NCBI GenBank assembly: GCA_038503065.1
Contig: JBCAMK010000014.1
Span: forward strand, 1,302,001 to 1,366,000
Direction: 5' to 3'
DNA from: Paragyromitra xinjiangensis
Taxonomy: Eukaryota > Ascomycota > Pezizomycetes > Pezizales > Discinaceae
Length of the DNA stretch: 64,000 nucleotides
The notes beneath the pieces are model-generated. The model saw nothing but the letters and a program-made list of their open reading frames with translations. It had not been told where the DNA came from and searched no databases. Position numbers and translations under genes: made by a program. Positions 56,476 through 64,000 of the stretch are shown here, piece by piece. Every line of letters starts with the position of its first letter. The stretch's first letter is position 1.

Positions 56476-57282
56476 TCAAGCAGGTCCTGCTGCCTCATAA
56501 TCCTCATCCACTTCCTCCGTATCCTTCCCTTTCCCCTTATCCTTTGCTTTCCCCTTATCCTTCGCCTTCTTATCCTTTGCCTTCCCCTTATCCTTTGCTT
56601 TCCCCTTCTCCTCCACTCCCTTCACTGCAGCCAAGGCTTCGGCAAGCGCTTCAGCCGTAAAATAATCAGGGTCCCCTGACGCAGGTGGCGTATCTGAGCC
56701 ATCATACTCCTCCGCAGGCTCCCCCTTAGGGCCCGGACCATCGTATGGGGCCCGATGAAGGACAACCAGCATCCTCGGAGCGGTTAGACCCTGTATCTGG
56801 GCCAGCCAGCCAGCAACATCCTCATCGTCGGCAAGAATAGTAGAGGTTGGGAAAGTCGTAGAAACCTCTCCAGGAACAGCATCCACAAGGGCTCCTAGCA
56901 TCCTTCGAGGAGTACGGCCCGCAGGTAATCGCCTCGTGGCTACGCGAAGGCACTCGTTAAGGGTAGGAGCACTAATTACGGCAACCCAAGACTTGATTAA
57001 ACCCCAATTGACCTCAGCCGGTGCTTCCCAGGGATAACGAGTCTCCTTGGTGGAAACCCTCCACCAGGCATCCGGGTCACAGAGTGTCACTCGGACTGCG
57101 ACTTCTTTGAATTCTGAATCACCTGCACGATAGTAAGCATCCTTCAGTCAAACAAATAGAAGATCATAAACAAAATCTTACCTTCCACATCGTTCTCTTT
57201 CTCGATCATACCAGTATCCTCTAGCTCTAAACGAATCTTGGTATCCGTCTGCTGCACCTGATGCAGGCAATCCCGAAGGAGA

Positions 57283-59542
57283 CATCAGCAAAACCGATTC
57301 TTGGCTCCTGGGCGCTCCCGGACCCTCATGGATGGCGCGGACCAGATGGAGGCAAGTGCCAGTCCATGGAACAGCCATATCCCAAGGACCCTTGCACACG
57401 GTTCCCGGACCACACACCACTTCTCACGGACCCTCGTGGACCTTCCTGGACCACCTACCATAGATGGCAGACCTTCCTGGAGCTCTCTCAATTCCCGTGG
57501 ACTACACCATCGCTTGTAGGGCGGCTGTAGGGCGCCAATAATACTACTGGGGGCACGTAAATGCATATGAATATTGGTATCAATTCGGCTACGTATATTG
57601 AAAAGCTACACTACAGCATCTCTATGTACAAAGTCAAGCAGTTGCCACTAGAAGCAACCCCCCCGCACTAAACCCACCTGTGCCTAAATCAATTGTTTGG
57701 TCTGCTATTCAGCAGTTGTTTCAGGCGCTGGCACGCAGTCGATTCGGAGTCTATTCAGGAGTCTATTCAGCAGTCAATTTGGCAGGATTCGGAGGCTTAG
57801 AAACGGCCGATTCAGAGTCAATTCGGCAGTCAATTCAGCAGGATTCGGAGGCTTAGAAACAGCTGATTCGGAGTCTATTCGGGAGCCTATTCAGCAGTCA
57901 ATTCAGCAGTCAATTCGGAGCCTATTCAGGAGCCTATTCAGCAGTCAATTCGGAGCCTATTCGGGAGTCGATTTGGAGTCTATTGAGCAGTCAATTCAGC
58001 AGTCAATTCAGCGGGATTCAGAGGCTTAGAAACAGCCGATTCGGAGTCGATTCGGAGTCTGTTCAGCAGTCGATTCGGAGCCTATTTGGGAGTCGATTCG
58101 GAGTCTATTGAGCAGTCAATTCAGCAGTGGATTCGGAGGCTCAGAAACAGCCGATTCGGAGTCAATTCGGGAGTCAATTCGGAGTCTATTCAGGAGTCTA
58201 TTCAGGAGTCAATTCAGCAGTCAATTCAGCAGGATTCGGAGTCTATTCAGCAGTCAATTCGGAGTCTATTCAGCAGTCTATTTAGCAGCCAATTTGGCAG
58301 TCAATTTGGCAGGATTCGGAGGCTTAGAAACAGCCAATTCGGAGTCAATTCGGGAGTCAATTCGGGGTCAATTCAGGAGCCTATTCCACAGTCAATTCGG
58401 AGTCTATTCGGGAGTCTATTCGGCAGTGGTTCGGGCGTCGATTCGGAGTCTATTCAGGAGTCAATTCAGCAGCCAATTCAGAAGGATTTGAAGGCTTAGA
58501 AACGGCTGATTCGGAGTCTATTCAGGAGTCTATTCAGGAGTCAATTCAGCAGTCAATTCAGCAGGATTTGGAGTCTATTCGGGAGTCGATTCGGAGTCTA
58601 TTCAGCAGTCAATTCAGTGGGATTTGGAGCCTATTCGGGAGCCTATTCAGCAGTCAATTCGGAGCCTATTCAGGAGCCTATTCAGCAGTCAATTCGGAGC
58701 CTATTCGCGAGTCGATTCGGAGTCTATTGAGAAGTCAATTCAGCAGTCAATTCGGAGGCTTAGAAACAGCCGATTCGGAGGCTGCTCAGGAGGCTCTCAG
58801 GCAGTCGATTCAGTAGGCTGTGGAAGCAAGCGAGGTCTGCTGCTGAAGGGGTCTGCTGCTGAAGGGGTCTGCTGCTGAGGGTCTGACCAAGCGAGGTCCG
58901 ATGTAATAGGGTCCGATGTCGATATCCGAATGTATTTGAGATGTGAGAACTGAAGTCACGATGTTAGCAAAGTTCATGTAACTGCATAGTAGGAAGGGCA
59001 ATAGGGGGTGTGGATGGGTGGGAGTAAGAGAAAAGGGGTAACGTGGCAACGGTATGGGTGGCAGCAAAAGACCTTCGCTAAAAATTCGCTAAGTCCCTAG
59101 GGTCAGGGTTATTGACTCGCTTGCATGCAAGATCCTGCGATCTCCTGTCAGTGGGGTGCGCAATTTGGGACCCTAATAGAGGGCAGGTACGCGCTTCAGC
59201 AGTACCCAGATCGGTACTAGGGAAAGGTACACAGCTCCAGAGAGCGCCATGGACCTAGAAAAGCGAACCCTGATCGGTACTGGGGGGAGATATGCAACTC
59301 CAGAGAGCTCCATGGACCGTGCAGTGAAGCTCCAGGAAGCTCCAGGACGGTCCATAGGCTTGTAGGTGAGGTCCACAGCATGTACTGGAGCACAGTCCTT
59401 CCGTCCTGTAGCAACCAAAATAGGCCAGAAGACGGGTGGCTGATCCAGTTGCGCTCAGGACTCTCCCACACCAACGCTCCGACCTCCTGGAGCACACGGG
59501 ACCTAGAAGCGGAAGCCAGGATCAGAATCAGTTTTGCTGATG
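57283..59542. mobile_element. CATCAG-family copy A, 2260 bp, with 12-bp minisatellite
   Basis: Ends CATCAGCAAAACCGATTCT and mirrored AGAATCAGTTTTGCTGATG, with GA on both sides (57281-57282, 59543-59544). The split host gene proves both ends. Subterminal parts (57300-57530 and 59200-59520) carry GTCCATGGA, GGACC and GCTCC(A/T)GG palindromes. The centre is the minisatellite at 57720-58820. The family 3' module follows (GTCACGATGTTAGCAAAGT near 58953; CGCTAAGTCCCTAGGGTCAG near 59088). There is no transposase, so it would need one in trans. Confidence 0.85.
57720..58820 (+). repeat. 12-bp minisatellite inside element A
   Basis: Variants of GGAGTCTATTCA, GCAGTCAATTCG and GGAGCCTATTCG repeat about 80-90 times, broken at intervals by GGATTCGGAGGCTTAGAAAC. 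Because the unit is 12 bp the frame is kept, giving open frames of up to 137 codons made of four-residue steps such as SIQQ, SLFS and SQFG. I regard these as a by-product of the repeat. Confidence 0.82.
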
Positions 59543-60317
59543 GACTCTGCATCGCCTGGTCTACCTGCTCCTTATCATCAGCATGCCTTGAACGGTAGGT
59601 CACAATAGAATGATGCTCCTCAGCCCATTCCATCAGCAAAAAAAAATATGCCTCCGGGAGTTTGGCTGGCGCTCCCCAGGAGACGTTTTCCTCCCTGACC
59701 TCCCTGACCTCCCAAGCCTCCTGGAGCAATCAGCGCCCAAAGATCTTCTCCTGGAGGATTTGGCTAATCCTCGCGTCTACTGACTACTCCTGGAGGAGAT
59801 TGCTGCTCTTCGTGGCATGTGTTTTCTCCTAGAGCACCTAACTCTCCCGCATATCTCCAGGAGGATATTTCTCATCATCACAGGTAAGGTGGAGGTTATT
59901 CTGCTTACTAAGCGCAGGTTTTAGGCAGTAGAAAGATTTTTATTGGCTCTAGTATATATTTGCCACGTAGGATATCGACCATCCTACGCCTCCTCTTTGC
60001 CTCTCCGCATTTTCTATAGCATAGCCTACATTCTCTATAAATTGCCCGCTCCCAAGCTCTCACGTTCGAGGATGGCCTGTATCCTTAATCCACCAGTCCA
60101 TAAATCTCTAATACGGTAGTCCTGCGTCAGATATTGACCATCCTATACCTTCTCTTTGCCTCCCCGCGTTTTCTATAGCATAGCCTACATTCTCCATAAA
60201 TTGCCTGCTCCCAAGCCCTCAGGCTTCGGAGATGCCCTATATCCTTAATCCACCGGTCCATAAACCTCCGATATGGTAGTACTCAGCATTCCCATCCCTC
60301 GAGGATGCCCAGTATCC

Positions 60318-63300
60318 TCACTCCAAGGTATAGATTTCGTTAAAGGTTGCGAGATCAATTCGGTTGTTGACGAGCCATCTAGTGTTCTTCTCTAGGAGCT
60401 CTGGCTGCTCTGGGATGAGATGCGCAATCCCCATGATATTACCCATCCCCACAACGAACAGATCATCCGCTTGCCTGGTAGAAACTCGCACCATCCCATG
60501 GGCCTCTGTGATCCGACCACCTCCTGGATAGGCTCGCAGCATCCTCACAAGCGATAAGCCGATGCGTATAGAGGGTATGAGGATCTCGAATCTTGAATAG
60601 GCAAAGCACTTTGGCTGGAAGGCGACCTCGGAGAGCACCAAACTGACTCTCATCTCCTACCTGGACCCACACCCAATCGTTCCGTGGAGCTTGGGCCCTA
60701 AAGGCTCGCCCTCCTGTACATCTCACTCGATGAAGCTCAAACTCACTCAGGATGCTGAAACTTAGGCGCAGGGACTACAAGTTGCGAGAATAGCTCAGCT
60801 GGAGTACGTAAGAAGAGCCTCTGTATCCTCCCGGAGCCGGCATTCGTCGTTTAGATTCTGACTGCTATAGTACAGTATTCGCTCCGGCAGGTCCGGCACG
60901 TTGATTTGGCGGATGATATCACAGAGAGTCCAGATCCTTGGTTGTCGGCCACACAATCGCCGAAGAGATGCTCTCTCTCCTGTATGTTGGACCTCAGACC
61001 GCCTGGGCCTGAGAATATCCAACAGCTCGTAATTGGGAAGCTCAGCATCCCTACTCAGAGCCCGAAGGTTCAATATACGCATACCCAATGCATGTCGACG
61101 TCCATAATGGCGCAGGATTTGCTCGGTGGAGTTATTCTTATTGGATGCCCGATATCCTTCTTTGATTTGCTGTCGATGTGCCGTCTCTCCAACCTCCGTG
61201 GAGAACATGGGAATCCCCCCATACTGCTCAATGTGCTCGTGGAAGTGCGCCAAGAGGTGCATTTTAGGAAAGTTGAAGTGGCTTTCTCCCTGTCGTATTT
61301 CGACGAGCACCTCCCTCCTCTCCAGCTTATCCTCCGCTTGGAGCCGTCGCTTCTTTCCTCCTGTCATAGGAGTCCGGGCATCCTTCAAGCTCTTCTCCTG
61401 ATCCTGCTTCAAACGCTTGATTGTCGCTCGCGCTTTTGCGCCTGCCTTCTTCGAGGCCCTGAATTCGAGGAAAATAGACTTCTGCCTATGGAAATCGACG
61501 AGATATTGGTCCATAAAACCCAACGTTTCGGGAGTATGGCTCCAATACTGCGCCATAAGGTGGAAATCAATAATGCTCTGGACACAGAGGATCGCTCGCC
61601 GGAAAGGATATGCCTCATCCTTCGATGGGTTGAGGAGAGCAACAGCAAACGCTCCTAGCAGGATACGGCCGAGATTGCGCATCTCCTTGCCCTGCCACTG
61701 GGAAACCTCTCGATAGGCCTTTGTTGGCCTGGTCAGGCCTGGGAAGGGGGGTATCGACATCCAAACTTCGTCAAATGCTTGCTGCCTCTTGTGCTTCTCG
61801 AGGAAGCTCTCTATCCACTCCATCAAATGCTTCAATATACCGAGATATATATTATGTAGAAGGTCTGGTTTATGAAGGTCTCCAGCGCAAGGGAGGTGTG
61901 GCATCCCCCAAAAGACGTTGAATGGCGCTTTCAGCCCTCGTTCAACGAGATACTCCAATTCCTGAGGATCTCCAGAATCGGCAAAGGATTGAGCCACTTT
62001 CTGATACTCCTTATCGTCTCGCTTTGGGCTGCTGACTAGCTCACCAAGTTGGTCTGACCTGACTTCGCACTTTGGGCAAGCGTTTTGCTGTAGGTTGTGA
62101 AGTTGGATGTGCTCAGCGTGGTCAGCTATCCAAGCACAAAGGATTGGATAGCACATCCGATACTGAGCATCCCCACATACCAACATGACTCCTGTATGCC
62201 CTGCCTTCCTCATATCCTGGAATAGGATACTCATCACCTCGTACAAGACCTCTCTATTAGCCTCCCGGCGGAGCCTATCCTCTCCACTGCGCCCAGCAAA
62301 TTTGGGGGGGATAGGGAGTAGCGCCACGAGCATCATAGCCATATTCGTTGGCTTGTTTCGAATCTTAGAGGGGATATTCCCTATCGTCAGGTAGACTGGC
62401 CAAGCTTTCTTATCGCCTGAAAAATTGGTGAGATGTGTACCATCCGACGCGCAGATTACTGGGACTACTGTAGCCCCATCAGGTAAGCTCCCCTGACAGT
62501 GAGAATTAGCAGGATAATAGATATCCAGCAGCGAAGACTTGAAACTTCCTCCTTAGCCTCCTTAGCCTCCAGGGGAGCTATAGAGGCTATTGAGGAGTTT
62601 GAGACTCCGCTGATAGAAGGGGGAGTTAGCTAACCTGTACATCCCACCACCAGTCTGCTGTATGCATCTCCGAGTACATTCTCTCGCCATTATCGTTGTA
62701 TTCTCGAATGGGACGATAGACCATATCCTCTGCATATGCGGGCTGTTTAAGCAAATATTGGATACAAGCAAGCACGGGCCTAAAGTAATACCGTGCCGTC
62801 CTTTTCCTAGTCCCTTCCATGACTTCACAGCTCCCCCGCTGCCATTGCGCCTGACCTAGATCCGGATCTATCCTGTCGAGGAGCTTGTGCATCGTGTAGG
62901 CAGATCCAAATCCTGGCGTAGGAGTGCCTGCCGCAGGAGTGCAGAGCTCTTCGTTGAAATACTCATTAATACGGGTCTTCGCTATCCCGCTCTCTATCAT
63001 CCATCGGGCGAGCTTGAAGTCAAAGGCAGTCTCAAACGGGATATAGGGGTTCGAAAGAAGGAATTCGACGACCTCCTGACGACCCTCCACATCCCCCAAA
63101 GAGCATGCTGCACCAGTAAATTGAATGGACCTAGCACCAGACTTCTGTGGAGGCTCTGCAGCTGTGTCTGTATCCTCTGTATCGGATGGCGGAGGATGCT
63201 GGTCATCGTCCTCACTACCGCTCTCAGTGCTTCCACCGGAGGGCTCACTTCCTCCAGAGCTGACATCTTCCCAGTCGCTATCCGGATTATTTCTGCGCCA

Positions 63301-63456
63301 TGCCAGTGAATCACCATCCTCTTCGGATTCAGAGCCTCCATGGCTAACCTTTTGGGAGGCTTGCTTGGAATGCATATCCATTATGTGCTTCTGCAACGAA
63401 ACCACTGATTTGTAGGTGCGACGACACAGAGAGCAGCGTGTTCTTATAATCTCCAT
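60318..63456 (-). CDS. Plavaka/KDZ-like transposase
   Basis: Exon 1 (63456-62635) starts MEIIRTRCSLC, a C2H2 zinc finger with two Cys and two His in the first 30 residues, then an acidic linker and AYTMHKLLDRIDPDLGQAQW and WWWDVQ. The intron 62634-62493 joins in frame to GSLPDGATVVPVICASDGTH, then LTNFSGDKKAWPVYLTIGNI, the hallmark stretch of Plavaka-type transposases. VLVCGDAQ-like and HKPDLLHNIYLGILKHLMEW blocks follow. The main frame ends at 60795; related sequence continues to 60318 in two other frames (NDWVWVQVGDESQFG; GMGNIMGIAHLIPEQP). I could not find clean introns for those changes, so the C-terminal part may be frameshifted. Family knowledge: these proteins have an RNase H-like DDE-type core. 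Function is plausible but unproven. Confidence 0.82.
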
Positions 63457-63736
63457 TTTGACTAGAAAGGATTGTGTATATCGGTTGAGGAGTAAGGTGG
63501 TAGGGCTGGAGTAGGATGCTCGAGGCAGAATGGTCTGCTTGATCTATTTCCCGCAATCGCTGGAAATCACTCTCGCAGGCTGTTAGCTACTGATACTCGC
63601 CATGAGAACGTAGGATACCCATACTCACTGTGGGAAAGCGTGATGATGATACTCGTTGGGAGGAAGTAGGATGCTGCTGCTCGCTGAGGTAGGATGCTAT
63701 TGCTTGCTGGCTGCTGGTGCTCGTTCCGAGGAGGGT
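63457..63736. other. Upstream region of the transposase gene
   Basis: Short repeats such as GTAGGATGCT(A/G)(C/T)TGCT occur between 63590 and 63720. They may belong to the promoter. Confidence 0.4.
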
Positions 63737-64000
63737 TTAGGGGGTAGTTTGTTGACATGAGGTTGAAATTATAGGTAGGCTAAACCTAAAGGAGCATGTG
63801 TATCCATAAGCGAGAGCAGGCTTGGCGACTCGGCACTGGGTTAGGGTTGGCCTGCGCACAGAGCCTATCGATATCTCACATATGACCTCATAGGCACTGC
63901 CAGAGGCAAGCAAATCCTGCTTCTCCTCCGCTTCAGCTTCAGCTCCCTCCTCGCTCTCCTTCAACCTCTTCAACCTTCTCTCCTTGCTTGCCTGCGCCCA
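63737..64000 (-). CDS. Partial open frame at window edge, unknown
   Basis: The minus-strand frame is open from the window end to a stop at 63737. The first visible residues are highly charged (RLKRLKESEEGAEAEAEEKQ), as in a coiled coil or linker; the rest (SAYEVICEISIGSVRRP) has no known motif. It could be the last exon of another K gene running in from the right. Frame and reality are uncertain. Confidence 0.3.
   Translation of the reverse strand, partial: WAQASKERRLKRLKESEEGAEAEAEEKQDLLASGSAYEVICEISIGSVRRPTLTQCRVAKPALAYGYTCSFRFSLPIISTSCQQTTP

Larger units (their letters stand above)
56476..59630 (-). pseudogene. Second gene of element J, split by insertion of element A
   Basis: Coding pieces are 59630-59545, then element A, then 57282-57182, an intron (GTAAGA...GCAG, 57181-57123) and 57122-56476. 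Leaving out A and one GA duplicate gives AMQSLLRDCLHQVQQTD across the junction, in frame with the next exon (ENDVEGDSEFKEVAVRV). The C-terminal part has PWEAPAEVNWGLIKSW, then DEDVAGWLAQIQG, and ends in a Lys-rich tail (KGKAKDKGKAKD). No known domain is recognised. Upstream the frame runs straight into the end of element K at 59631, so the N-terminus is outside K or lost. As it stands the gene is broken at least once. Confidence 0.7.
53053..64000. mobile_element. CATCAG-family element J, carries DUF6532-like and unknown genes; right end outside window
   Basis: The left end CATCAGTAAAATTAATT at 53053 is inserted into K3, with TA at 53051-53052. 53053-53700 is rich in CCTCC(T/C/A)GGAG-like palindromes and ATATCGAGC/ATCCTCC units, probably subterminal repeats of the kind bound by transposase in CACTA-like elements (inference). 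J carries the gene at 54104-56049 and the split gene at 56476-59630. It is interrupted by A (57283-59542) and by K (59631 on). No right end lies in the window, so its full size is unknown. Confidence 0.6.
59631..64000. mobile_element. CATCAG-family element K, carries Plavaka-like transposase; right end outside window
   Basis: The left end CATCAGCAAAAAAAAATATG at 59631 is inserted into the second J gene (TC at 59629-59630). 59640-60300 holds CTCC(T/C)GGAG palindromes and two copies of an about 180-bp unit with TCTATAGCATAGCCTACATT. The transposase gene ends near 60318 and starts at 63456 on the minus strand. As the only member with a transposase in view, K, or a relative, is the likely source of mobility for the family. 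Fragments of its left end are at 51894 and 52338. Confidence 0.72.

Noticed and set aside
58086..58816. Several overlapping open frames of 80-137 codons
   Set aside because: They arise from the 12-bp minisatellite, which cannot create stops in those frames.
60906..61658. 250-codon open frame on the plus strand
   Set aside because: It lies antisense to the transposase coding region, whose family match is clear on the minus strand.
53053..64000. TET/JBP gene linked to KDZ-type elements
   Set aside because: Such pairs are known from fungi, so I looked for an HxD...H dioxygenase frame in J and K and found none in this window.

Overview
The window looks like part of the nuclear genome of a filamentous fungus, most likely an ascomycete. 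Its genes carry short introns (about 40-95 nt) with GT...AG ends and CTAAC/CTGAC branch sites. The families are typical of fungi: a Ppo-type fatty-acid oxygenase, an NB-ARC/TPR immune-type receptor, an L-amino-acid oxidase, a CmcJ/AsaB-like oxygenase and a Plavaka-type transposase. I could not fix the species. Most genes had to be assembled by hand from exons. Wherever I give a splice join, the reading frame was checked across it.

Layout. 1-0.73 kb: 3' part of a dual-specificity phosphatase (+). 3.6-5.5 kb: single-exon transglutaminase-like protein (-). 7.3-8.2 kb: three-exon gene of unrecognised family (+). 9.0-13.2 kb: ppo gene of about 15 exons (-). 16.1-19.5 kb: six-exon NLR (-). 20.4-30.2 kb: repeat block. 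34.6-36.1 kb: beta-lactamase-fold serine hydrolase (-). 38.3 kb: small hydrophilic ORF (-). 39.3-40.4 kb: five-exon CmcJ/AsaB-like enzyme (+). 44.6-46.8 kb: four-exon L-amino-acid oxidase (+). 47-64 kb: nest of transposons. The spaces between genes hold many small inverted-repeat elements flanked by TA, two 5'-truncated LINE copies and a possible solo LTR.

Main observation. The 20-30 kb and 50-64 kb blocks are built largely from one family of DNA transposons. Members share the end CATCAG[C/T]A(n), mirrored as T(n)[G/A]CTGATG, and a 2-bp target duplication is visible at most of the complete copies. Members include a 247-bp MITE, 1.2-3.4 kb copies carrying 12-bp or 40-bp minisatellites plus a shared 3' module, a copy carrying a Plavaka/KDZ-like transposase gene (element K), and a copy carrying a DUF6532-like gene with a second unknown gene (element J). 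K and a minisatellite copy (A) both sit inside J. A splits the second J gene; taking A out with one 2-bp duplicate joins the two halves in frame, which fixes the ends of A. Transition-rich divergence between copies suggests RIP-like mutation or loss of methylated cytosine.

The stand-alone genes do not form an obvious cluster. The oxygenase, amino-acid oxidase, CmcJ-like enzyme and serine hydrolase are separated by repeats and lie on different strands.
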